Source of the DNA: Apostichopus japonicus | Taxonomy: Eukaryota; Echinodermata; Holothuroidea; Aspidochirotida; Stichopodidae | NCBI RefSeq assembly: GCF_037975245.1 | Contig: NC_092581.1 | Span: 16,123,303 to 16,187,302 of the forward strand | Length of the DNA: 64,000 nucleotides | Direction of reading: 5' to 3' | Part shown: positions 35,201 through 46,448 of the stretch, in pieces | Numbering within the stretch: position 1 is the first letter of the stretch | How the letters are laid out: every line of letters starts with the position of its first letter | The notes under the pieces: model-generated | What the model was told of the DNA's origin: nothing | Seen by the model: the letters and a program-made list of their open reading frames with translations, nothing else | Database searches by the model: none | Made by a program: the position numbers and the translations under genes

Positions 35201-38200
35201 TGATGATAAATGAACCTGTCACCATTGAAGGCAATGTTCTATTCGGTTCTATGTAATTTGCAATGTTCTATTCAGTGTAAAGTTAAATCGTATTCATTTC
35301 AGATAGCCTTTAAGTCTGTTTTGTTGAGTAATTTGTTTTCATTGTACAGCGCTTTAGAGCATGATTATCATTATTGTGCAGTGCTTTAGAGCATTAATAT
35401 CATTGTTATTATAATAATAATAATATGAATTATTATTATTATTGTTATGATGATTATTATTATGTGTGCATTGTTTTGTTTTCTGGATTTAGGGTGCCTC
35501 AAGGTTGGACCCTTGTGGCTTTTCCCCCTCTCAACCCCTTGGCTTTATGCCTCTATAATGATGCAATTTAGCCACCCCCCCACCCCCACCCCAACCCCAT
35601 TATTGAAATCACTCATGAACTGATTAAGGCCCTTAATCGCACTTTATGCCATTATAAAATTATATTACATTGTATATGTAACAAGGAATCATTAAGCCAC
35701 TTGGCTTTCTAGTTGGATCATTTTATCTCAAGTTTCACCATTACTATTTCATTTATCTTTCAGAGTATGCTGCCAATTTTACAGTCCCTGTGATATGGGA
35801 CAAGAAAACCAATACCATCGTAAACAACGAATCTGCCGAGATCATTCGAATGATGAACACAGAATTCAACGAGTTTTCGACCACCCCGGAGCAAAAGCAA
35901 CTCGATCTTTATCCTGAGCACTTGCGTACTCAGATTGAAGAATTGAATTCATGGATTTATCCGTAAGTTCTATGCACCTTCGTAGTAGAAAATATAACGG
36001 GATTGGCATCTACCAGTCTGCAAATTGTTGAAAGGGAAGGAACGAAATGAGGAACCGGTAGTGCACAAGGGAGATTATAATGAACCATCAGCTGTGACCT
36101 CTGGTTGTTTGTCTATCATCAGTGTGTGCACGTTCAATACTGATAAGTCATTATGAAATGGTGTGGGTTGGGGGTTATTGGGGGGGAAGGGGCAGGGGTG
36201 GGACAGCTTTAAGTGTATGGTTACTCAAATTGCACTCTTCCTGATTCATCAGTGTACTTGTTATAGTTTAATAACATACCTTGCATATAATAGCGCTGCC
36301 CTTTTCAGTATTTTACGAACAGTCGAGGTTAACTTGGTATGTTTTTGACAATTCTCACAACTTGACAGTATAGTGATGCGTCTCGTGTATATTCAACAAA
36401 ATTCCTTTTGACTGACATATTTGCACAAACTTGAGTTGCTATTCAGAAATATTTCAGAAAATGGGCCAAATGTGAACTTCTAAAAAAATCCTAGAGGTCA
36501 CTTCTGTGGAGGGGCAGTGGTTGAGCGAGGGATAGGGGAATTGTTGAATCACGACAGAGGGATGCACCATCCATCGTAACCATCCTCCTATATAATTTAT
36601 AATTGCTATAGTGAGTACCCTATTACATTGGTACTCATTTCAGTACCTACAGTTCTTGTTCTGGAAGGGGAGAAGATGATAGGGGATGGGGGAGGAGACA
36701 AAACAGGGGTGGGGGAATGGCAGAAGAGTGGGTCATCGGTGAACCAAGGGATATTTCACTGCACCATCATCCTCTGTTATTCAGTAGCTGTTGCCTGTGG
36801 GTACCCTGTGGCATTCATAATCTATGGGAACAGTATTTTGTTTGTGTGAGAGAGAAATGGTTAAAATGGGAGAGTTTTATTGCCATGTTGCTGGATGGTA
36901 GGACCAAAGAAAAGGGTTAGTTCCATACACCCTTGCATCCTTTATAAATCATGAGCTATTTTCTCTGAGTATGTTTCTATGTGTAAGTTAGAGGGATGCC
37001 AAGAGAGCATAGCCTGCATAAGAGGGGTGAGGTGAGGGTAAGGGGAGGAGAAGGAGATCTTACCTTTTTGTTATTTGTAATTCTTCAGATTCTGGCTGCC
37101 ATTTTATAATGTACGTAGTCTGTTTTTTGTGAGTTCATCACCTGTCAAGTTAACTGTCATCCAAAACAGTTTAGTTGCTGTTCAGTGAAGAATTGTTCTT
37201 GTGTTATTAGCAACTTTGAAAGAGAACAGAAATTGTCTTTGTTTTATGCAAACGAGAAAAGGAAATGATTAAAACAAAATTTGGAAGTGGTCCTTCTGAT
37301 AACCAGGTCGAGGGTGCATACTGTATGTCTGACCGTATTGTAAATAGTAATTGCTTTGTCTTTTATCGATACAGTACATGCATGTAGTCAATTTGTAATG
37401 TCCTTTTGTTGAAGGTGCTTGTAGTAACAGATCGACTTCCTCATAAAATAAGATTTGACTGTTTCGATCACACGTGCGGGCTCTACAACAATGAATTATT
37501 ATGTGTTGTTTACCGCTCTTATGTTCCTATGGCAATGGCAACGCTGAGGTGCTGTCAAATAATTGGTCAAGAAAAAAGCAAATTTCACATGACTAGCGTA
37601 TTCATCATTTTTGGGATTCATCAGGTGAAGGTAGCAACTGAGTTCCCCCCCCCCCCCCCCCCAGACCTGGGTGTCAGAGACATTGGTCCGCATCACTTGG
37701 CCATGAATCTGCTCCTGGGTTGAAGGGGTGTATATGATTGGCTGAGAGAGAAGTGTTATGATATGGAAATTTCCATTATCCAAACCATATAGATATAAAC
37801 TTCCTTTCTTATCATCACCATTAATATAGCCTATCTATGGAAATTTCCATAGATGTCAAAATATATTCCATATTTACCAAAAACATCTCCACATATACCA
37901 AAAATTTGGAAGGTTGCCGACTAAGAAAAAAAGATGGATTGGGGATTTTAATATTTCAGTACTAAGTTGTGCCAAATTATATGCATAATACCCTGGAAGA
38001 TAATGAGCTGAAGCTTTGTAACCTCAGAAACTTCTTGAGACAGCTTGCCAAAGAGAAAGGAAAGGTTTTTGTCATGAATAACACAAAACTGTGACTGTGT
38101 GATATAATGGTTAATACCCAACCATATGCCTTGCCCTGAGGGGGTGTCATTTTTCAAGAGTTTTTGATGGAAGTTTAAAAGCAAGTACACTTTGTTTAGT

Positions 38201-41200
38201 CCTTGTGTTATTACAGTTTGCATGATATGTCTCAATCGTGACAACCAAAATTTGGTTGTATTCCTTGAAAACAGCTAAATCATCGGATTTATTTTTTTCA
38301 CAACAAATTTTAGGCAGATAAACAATGGCGTGTACAGAGCCGGATTTGCAAGAAGCCAGGAAGCCTACGATGAAGCGGTGAAAGAAGTTTTTGAAGGTTT
38401 GGATAAGGTTAGTGTGTGTCAACTGTCAAGCAATGTTATTCTGGCTATCCAATCAAAAAGAAAAGGTTTTAAGGCATTGAAGACTCGCCCCAAACTGCGT
38501 GTCGCCCTCTGAAAAAAGTTCACATTCCGTTGCTTGCAAGTGAAGTTTTTTTCTTGTAGTTTACAAAATGCAGACAGTAATGAAACGTGATACCGTGTGA
38601 TTACTTTTATCTAGACCTGAGATGTCCATCGCTGCTATGTACACTGTGTTGTGGGTATTGACCATAGCGGCATGTATAAACTGTACACTAGTGTCTAATT
38701 ACCGGTGGTAGCGAGCTGTGTGTGTATATTCTGGGGTCGATGGTGGTGTCTAACACTTCTGTTACACCTCATTCGAAACTAGGTCAGATTACCGGCATGA
38801 GACGTTTCTTTGTGCGCGAGTCTTCACACCCTATAAGAACAAACCGCCATATGTTTATGTCCTTCCTCTATAGTGTATCAAACAACCGTAACACCGCCAC
38901 CACTATGACTATATTGTTTTGGGGCAGGGGGGAAGTTAACTTTTTCAGAGCGCGGCATGCGGTTTGGGGCGAGTCTTCAATGCCTTTAAGTTCGGCATGT
39001 TATGTAAGCTGATCACTGCATCCGTGGCACACCAGAATGACCTCCATGCATTTATTTCAGCTTGTCTTGTTGATCATTCCACTAGCGCCCTCATTGAAAG
39101 AAAATTGTCTATGAACTAAAATGTGATATGGGGTGTCTAGTTTTGACTGTAACAAGCCTTATACATAGACTGCTAAAACTGGCTATTGAAATGGTTAGTT
39201 GAGTGCCTACGAAAATAACATATTTCCGTGGAAGGGTCCCACACCCTTCATCTATCTGTCACCCCCAACCTATCTCCCCCCCCCCCCAACACCCTTTTAT
39301 AAGTTTCCTATGCCCATTGCAAAATATTTACAATTCATTGATATTTCAGTGCAGAAAATTGCTGAAATAATTCACAAAATATGTTCACATCTCACACAAG
39401 ACTATGGGAGGAAAAAGCATCATCAGCATTTACCGATTTCAAAAGACTGAAAGAAAGTTTAATAATATTTTATTTTGATTTTTTAGGCCGAGGAGATTCT
39501 GAGCAAGCAGCGGTATCTTACTGGGAACACCATCACTGAAGCTGATGTGCGTTTGCTTACAACTCTCCTTCGATTCGATAAAGTTTACGTTGGCCACTTT
39601 AAGGTAAGCTCCTGAAGACTCCATAAAAGCATGTTTTCTTTTTAAATTGAATTTGTAAATTTTTCAAAGTACTGCTCAAGTTTTCATCACCAAGTGAAAA
39701 TAAATTAGTGAGTATCTACAGATGTGATTTAACCAGTGTCTGAAATTGTTGTCACTGAAAGCTTTTTTATCAGTATTAATCAGTAATTACATCAAATTTT
39801 GGAGTTTCCATGCATCATCATCATGTTAAAATAAAGCTTGCAAAGTATTGCTATGTACCTTTGATATCAATGCATTATTTAATGTTGATCAAAATTAATG
39901 TAAAAAGCTACTTTTATGGAAATATTTGTGAATAGAAATTTATATATGTCAGTATGCAATTATCCACGGTTCCTGAAAACTTGAAACAAGGTGCAATAAC
40001 ATCTTGCTTGTGTTTTAAAAGTAACCCATAATTATTTTTTAACAGTAACCCTAAACAAACAAAACATTGTTTTGTTAGTTCCAAGTCAAGTACAAGGCAT
40101 GAAATGCTGAAATCTTTCCTCACTTAAAACTTTGGGAATAAAAATATAGCGCAATTTTATGTTCTTGCTTCGGAGAAACTGACTCTAAAATCAGATTAGT
40201 TAAAGGTCCAAACTGGTAATTGAGACTTTGATTGATGACCTGTTGATGCATCAGTTGTTTTGTTGATACATTTCTTTCATTTCTGGGAACGAAAAATGCT
40301 TTTAAATGTGTAGCATAATTGCGCTTCATGTTGTGTACGTGTGTAATAGCATGTCAAAGTTTAGCCTAAGTCAGAAAAGACAGTGAATGGTTCAGTAGTG
40401 TTGCATTTGTACCCACATTTTAGGCAGGCTCATAGACATAAATTGTGATTGAGTGGTGAGTGGTGGGGGGGGTCAATAATTAAGGTGGGGTACAAAAATT
40501 CAAGGAAGGACAAACAATTTAAGAAGGGGCACAACTATTTGTGTCCTGTAATTTTAGAGTTCTTAATGCACATGTTGGTGCCACAAAATGCATTGGGGGA
40601 GTGTGAATGGGTGGGGAGCGTACTGGGATGCCCAGCTTAGTGCCAGATATTATGAAATATTAAATTTCTCCTCTTGTTCCTCATTTCGATACCTAACCAA
40701 TTGTTTCCTATTTTTGTTCATCCAGTGCAACAAGAAACGTATCATTGATTACCCTAACATTTGGGGTTTCGTGCGGGACATGTACCAGCTCTCTGGCATA
40801 TCCGGGACAGTTGACTTTGAACATATTGAGAAGCACTATCAGGTAAAGCCTATTAATCGACGAAAATGCTGTCTTAAAGTAAACATTGAACTTCCGCTGT
40901 GGAAATTAACCGCTAGTTTATTTGGATAACCTTCTTCCTTAAGACTGTTGATGTGGGTTACGGATTAAAAGAGGGAAGTCTTCTAATGACCTTATTTGTT
41001 GATCAGTAATATGGGTGATTCTATGGTTCAATCCACCCACCCTACTTTCATTGAAATAATAGCTTGCATCAATGTAGGGAGGACATAACAAAAAGTGCGA
41101 CTCTTTCAAAAGCAAACCAGCAGTTAGTCAATGGTTATATCACTGGCAGCTTCTTATTGGACATGGTCTATGGCCATCTTTCTCTAACCTGGAGTGTGTG

Positions 41201-41540
41201 AAAATTTTGTGGGGTTTGTGAAGGCAAACCGACCCAGGCAAATATTGGGATCCAAATGGGTCTGATTTATGTATCATGTTGTATGTATGTCAGTACTGAT
41301 TTATGCACCCAAGATTTCAGAGTATCACAAAATGGTCAATATCAGTGGTCATTTTCTTAATAGCAGCTTTAAAAAGGGTCTTTCAAGTATTTTCCTCCCT
41401 CCACCGTACTAATAATCATCATTGTTGAATGTTTTTGTCACCAGGCTAGTCACCGCAGCATCAACCCACATGGGATCGTAGCCATTGGCCCGGACCTGGA
41501 TTTCAATGCGCCCCATGACCGGGAAAGATTTTCAAAGTAA
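32278..41540 (+). CDS. Xi-class glutathione transferase / glutathionyl-hydroquinone reductase (5' incomplete)
   Basis: Seven exons join in frame: 32278-32456, 34755-34827, 35764-35962, 38314-38407, 39487-39603, 40726-40842 and 41445-41540 (TAA). They give 290 residues; the family is usually about 320-330. All visible introns are GT-AG. Exon 1 holds DGSSGF then [14 protein letters not shown]; the Cys of CPWA (codon 32340-32342) is the expected catalytic residue of this cytosolic thioredoxin-fold family. Exon 3 carries the end of the thioredoxin fold with [12 protein letters not shown]. Exons 4-7 make the helical C-terminal domain: [38 protein letters not shown] and [13 protein letters not shown] ending IGPDLDF. 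Family members reduce glutathionyl-hydroquinones with glutathione (YqjG/PcpF/ECM4 group). The first visible codon is split, so about 30-40 N-terminal residues lie on an upstream exon not found. Omega-class GST is less likely because the xi-specific SRDP-like start region cannot be seen but the C-terminal motifs fit xi. Confidence 0.9.
32483..32888 (+). repeat. Minisatellite in GST intron, period about 57-62 bp
   Basis: Six to seven diverged copies of a unit with TTTGGTGTGGCTGTGGTGTT, GGGGTTTTAGGATCAGGATA and ATAATATATATC. The array begins only about 26 nt after the exon ending at 32456. Confidence 0.85.
33189..33850. repeat. Probable decayed retroelement fragment with hairpin motif
   Basis: It starts with GGCCTGACGTTTTGATCCTG and TCATCTTCAGAGG, a diverged copy of the hairpin motif at 23593-23635. 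The purine-rich downstream sequence, including GGAGGTAATTA direct repeats at 33411-33475, has no intact ORF in a credible frame. Classification is uncertain. An A run of about 19 bases is at 33961-33979. Confidence 0.35.
34051..34556 (-). mobile_element. tRNA-derived SINE, split by a MITE
   Basis: On the minus strand the head reads GGAGTGTTAGCTCAGTGG (A box at about 34533-34545), then GTGCCTTCCAATCATAAGG, then B box GGTTCGAGTCA at 34490-34500. The body continues, is interrupted at 34161-34404, and resumes with a block containing GGCTTTGATAAGCCAATGAG and CAAGCAGGAACTCGCGAAG in plus-strand reading order. It ends in a (CATA)n tail at about 34058-34078. The anticodon-arm text resembles tRNA-Gly(TCC), but the stems are decayed, so this is not a working tRNA gene. 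Confidence 0.75.
34161..34404. mobile_element. 244-bp MITE, PIF/Harbinger-like
   Basis: Long terminal inverted repeats of about 46 bp with only about two mismatches: left AGCCCAGGTCACATCTGCGC continuing GATTCAACACG, right the inverse ending CGCAGATGTGACCCGGGCT. A 3-bp TTA target duplication flanks it at 34158-34160 and 34405-34407. TTA/TAA duplications are characteristic of PIF/Harbinger elements (family knowledge). No ORF. It sits inside the SINE at 34051-34556. Confidence 0.85.
35404..35465 (+). repeat. (ATT/AAT)n microsatellite
   Basis: An imperfect AAT-then-ATT array in a GST intron, about 300 nt before exon 3. The two halves are mutually inverse and could fold as a hairpin. Confidence 0.85.
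38468..38989 (-). repeat. MITE-like element, family A, copy 3, compound
   Basis: From 38468 the sequence is the inverse of family A: TTTAAGGCATTGAAGACTC, then the GAGATGTCCATCGCTG landmark, to GAGTCTTCACACCC near 38831. About 90 bp further a second right-hand terminus in the opposite orientation appears at 38931-38989, with AAGTTAACTTTTTCAGAGCG and ending GAGTCTTCAATGCCTTTAA. It is therefore compound or rearranged. It lies in the GST intron after exon 4. Confidence 0.7.
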
Positions 41541-44500
41541 CTTGCTGGATTGCATGTTCTGCAAATAACCTTGCTTATTATAATATGATTTTGTAGTTGC
41601 TAAGGTTGTATTAGTCTCATTTATTCAATATATTTTACAGGTGAAAGTATGTTTAAACTTCAGTTGTGTCTATGAGTTGCTGTGTGAATTTTTTCAAGTC
41701 TAGGGTGTGAATCAAATTTACTATAATCTGATTTGGTTCACAGTTTAGTTAAGTTTGGTTTAGTTTAGAGAGCTATAAAGTTTTCATTAAGGAAACCTAT
41801 GGTGGAGGGGAACATAGTTAACCATCAAAAGATAAAGCTATAGGAAAACATGATCTGTTTTCTGTATTTCATGGAAATTGAAACAGAAATAGTGAAAGCT
41901 GACCTAAACTGACCTAAAAGGCTGACCTAAACTGACCTAATAGGCTGACCTAAACTCTAAAGGTTTGCAATTAAAGAGGATATAACATTTACGTGGGACA
42001 CAAAAGTTTCAGGTTTTGATTAAACAGTGTAATCCTCTTTTATCACGAGCAACCAGCTGTTCGTAACCAGATGCACATCTCAGACTGTATTACATTATGT
42101 GCCAATATTACAAGGCGTAGTCAAAGTAACACTAAGGGTGCAACCCAAAGCAGATCGTTGCTCTAACAGTGTGGGAGGCAAATTAGGATCCCTTTTTTTT
42201 CAACAAAGTATTTGAGCATCTTCACATCTTGGGACAATACAAGACTCTCCAGCCTTTACCAAAATCAGCAAAGGGAGCCGTCATTTCATCCCTATCTAGT
42301 TCCGCCAAACTTGACATGTTGCAGTCTTTGTCAACAGATCATTAACGGTACCTTGAGTCGATCACCAGTGGTATATACAACTTTGTGCAGAAAACTTGAA
42401 GAATAGATCTCTTGCAACATATTTACAAACTTTCGATTCAAGCTGATTGTTTTAGGCAGCTTAAAAAGTGTTTTCTAAAACACCAGGGCGTGTGTATGCG
42501 CAAGTTCATCCACCCTGTTGGCATGCTTGTGAAAGCTTTCATAATGATCGTGTTACTTTGAATCAGAGATATGTAAACAGTACAGATTAGGCACGTGAGG
42601 ACCGATGTGACTGAGCCCCCAGTAGAAACACTGGAGAGCTGTGTAAGTTCAGATCAGATGATCTCTACATTAAGACGTCACTAGTCTTACCTATGTGTGT
42701 GAACCATTTGATCCCACCGACTATACTCATTGATTCACAATACATATGAAACCATATCATTAAATGGCAATAAATAGGAAAGTAACATGTTATCTCTTAC
42801 CAGGTTCCTAGTGCAATGTACATGGGATGGTTGATATTTCTACACTGAAGATTTCATAAAACTACAGAGGCTTGTTCATGCAATATTTGGTGTTTGCTTA
42901 CTAACCAAAACAAAAACTGATTCAAAGACCAGGGGCAGGCTAGGTTCTTTACCTGCAAGCATAACTTTGCTCAAAACAACATAGAATAGTGGAATAATTT
43001 AGCACACTTTGCATGTGGGCATTCCACATTCTCTACCAATGTTTTCTTATGCAAGTACGACTATTTTTGGTAGTCTCATTTTTGTAGCCATCAATACTGG
43101 CATCTCTCTACCCAGATTCGCCACTGCAGACAATTAAAAGTTCTTGATTATCAGATCACCTGACAAAACATTTTTTTTCAAATAATAATAATAATAATCC
43201 ACCCTTTACCACATTTGAACTATTTTCAGTAATGTGATGTTTCAAAGCAGAGCACTGTTTATTCAAAGTCTCAGGTATTACCCTTGCTAGTCTTTCATGC
43301 TGGATGAATTTCATAAGGACGAACAATAACCAGCAAAGAGAGCATTAAAAGTCTAAACTCTGATCTTAAATCAGATACAAACATGATCAAGTCGCTTGTG
43401 ATCCATTTTAAAGGTTGATATTATCTTGTATCTTCATATGGACAAAATCTGTGAACTGTACATCAGGTTTGATAACATTAAGGACCAATGGAGGTTATCT
43501 TCAAAATTCAAACTAATTGTTGTGTATTCTTGCATGCGGAAATAAATATATCTATCTTAGTATATACCTTAACCTTAGTATCTTACGTTCTAACTTATAT
43601 CTTACTTTAGATATCATGTTAGTATTCATGATTATTATGATAAGGCTAGAGAAGCATAAGATTTCAGATAAAAAAATCAAGCAATTGATTAATTCATAAA
43701 CCCCAGGATTTTATTAAATGAGGTCTCATGTGAATTTTTAGGGGGTGGGAAGGAGGGGGCAATTCAGACCTTGGTTTTGGAAAAAAAGGGAAAAGTTTGT
43801 CAACCCATTTTTTAGGAACATAATGTTTGGACAAGAGTTCTTTCTTTCTTTTCATTTGATCATTTTAATCTGAAGAAAAAATCTGATGTTTGTTAAATAT
43901 TCTTGTTACTTTTTAAATACATCTCAGATGTCCATTGCTGTCACCATCACAAACACTAGCATTGAGTTCTTGAACATTTCACTAGGAAATGAGAAAATAT
44001 CACAGATTTTATGGCATTTGCATTAATGCAAATTAGAAAACCACAATAGTGTGAGGCTGTGCTGTCAATATATGCCTATCATAATGTTATTGTATTAATA
44101 TGTTTAATCTGTTTTACTCTTGTGTTGCTTACATCTCTTGGTTCATTTTAATCTGGAATACACTTCAGAAATATAATTATCTATTACTATGTTCCTCTTT
44201 AATTGCTGTTCTTTAGTCATCCCTACAACCTCAAATCTGCTATGTATCCCCCTCCACCCACTCCAGATTTTGTACTTGTTTGCCACTCTACGCCACTATT
44301 CACTTTCATACAATAAGTCTCAAGCTTAAATCATACATGAACAAATGCATATTTTTGTGTACGATCCTGGAATACAATAGTTATCAAATATGAACATTTT
44401 TTGGAAATATAATCTATTACATACTAGGACCTTACCATTGACCTTTATGGCACCTTAGAAATAAGAGTAATATATCTACTTACCATGGCACACACTATAT

Positions 44501-46448
44501 TTAACCCTGCCATTCACCATAATAGAAATCTTGGATGCCACCTCTGAGCCCAAAATAGTCCACGGAAAGGGGCCAGCATTTATCGTTTTGACGCACTATT
44601 TAACACGAATGGAAATTGAGCTGAGAAACGTGGAGACTAAGTTTGTATAAAAAGTGCATAGTCATTGTACACAGATAGATAGTGACCTTATCAAAACAGT
44701 GAATAAATCATCATGATCTTTCAGGAGTGAATATTGCCTGTGTTTAATAGATCTTTATTGCTGATGAGCTGCTCCCTAGCAGTACATATGGCATTTATCT
44801 AACATTTACTTTGTGAGATAATGAGTTCAACAAGACCATGGTCCTTAGGGAATCAAAAGCGAGAAAAGACATGACTGTTAATGTAAGGTTTAAATATGAA
44901 TGAATAATTTCACACAAGGTTGCTGTTCAGAGTTGTCACGGTGAGGCGAATTGAACAAGAGAAGAGGATTCTGCCAGAATAGTTTCAGTTACGATACTAT
45001 ATTTCAATCGTTTGAAGTGCATACAACTATTTACAAAACAAACAGATCGCTTAAGAGTTGAACGAGGAAATTATTTCTTCAAATACTTGACAGCATTGTG
45101 AGATTGTGGTTTCTCCTGCAAAGATTCTTTGATAACCATAAAGCTTGGTGGCAGACAACATGACATTTACAACAAAGAATAAATTTACTATTATGCATTA
45201 CAAGATGAAAATCCCATATCAATATCTCGCTCTTCACTCTAGATATGATTGTACAAAGGAGACTCATTTGCCATGACAATGTCACATACTCTTCTGCTGC
45301 CAGAAACATTCAGAAAAGTCAAATTTGTTAAGAATTTATTCCTTCGTGGTTACATATGCCATCGCACCAAGGGTTGGTTTTTCCTGAGTTAATATGGCAA
45401 ATTTAGTTTTCTTTCTCTTCTTAAACAGTCAACGCACACCCCCCTTCTACATATCTCTAAATAAAAAAAAAGACAATACTAGTACAAACTGCTGATTAAA
45501 AAATTATGTAAAGTTGATACGATACAAAAGAAAACATTTGACAAACTTACTAAGTTACAAAATACATACATAGGAAATATCAGCCTCGAGTGAATTGCAT
45601 GTGAGAAAACATCTGAATGGTTTCTATAAAAAATCATAAAATAACATGTATAGCATTTACTAAATCTTAACTATTAGAAAACTCAAAAGGTATCTGTAAA
45701 TCTCCCTCCTCCTCTTCCCCCACCTGTTGAATATGTTCAACCTGTTTCCTTGTTTTTACAAGAATTCTAAAGCACTATGCTTTTCAATGACCATCTATCT
45801 CTGCCCGCTATACGGAATCAAGTGCTGGAATCACTGTTGACAATAAGCCCTATCTTTTTTCATCTAAATGAATCAAGTGACAATTTGAATGCACCCTGGT
45901 TGACAAATATATCCTGGCCCACCCATCTCTCATGTAAAGTTGTACTCTGCTATCATCACTTCCAACATACCTCTCCTACAGACCTCGAGCACAGTACAAA
46001 AAAAATTGTCTACACCTAAGGCTTCCAAAATGTGTACTGGTTCACATTCGAGTGGTGTCTCCTGGCAGACCCTTCTGAAAAAGAATGTTTCCTAACACAT
46101 TCATACCTCCCCCCCCCCAACCCCAACCCTCTTTCTCACCTCTGATTCTGGTACTACTAATAGTACTGCACTACCTGACAATCCAGATAAACCATTCTTA
46201 TACACAGATAGGAAACAACTGGAAATAAAAACTTGCACCATGCATCAATTTAGCATCGTCTGAATGTTCAGTTTATCATCATCATCAGTCGTAAATCAAA
46301 CTATTTTGTACCACTCACAATAGTACGGCAATACCTGACAACCCAGATAAAACCATATCCTACTGCACAGCTCAAACAACAGAAATTAAACTTGTACAAA
46401 GTATCGCTATAAGAAACATCTATAACTTGACTATTTAATTATTGCAAA
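41541..46448. other. 3' region of GST and DGCR6 genes, no other gene seen
   Basis: The two genes converge here. A plus-strand AATAAA at 42769-42774 is a possible GST poly(A) signal about 1.2 kb past the stop; a weak ATTAAA lies at 41970. TTTATT at about 45335 could serve DGCR6 on the other strand. A small tandem repeat of CTGACCTAAA lies at 41900-41955, and an AAT microsatellite near 43185. ORFs of 60-80 codons have no domain. Confidence 0.45.
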
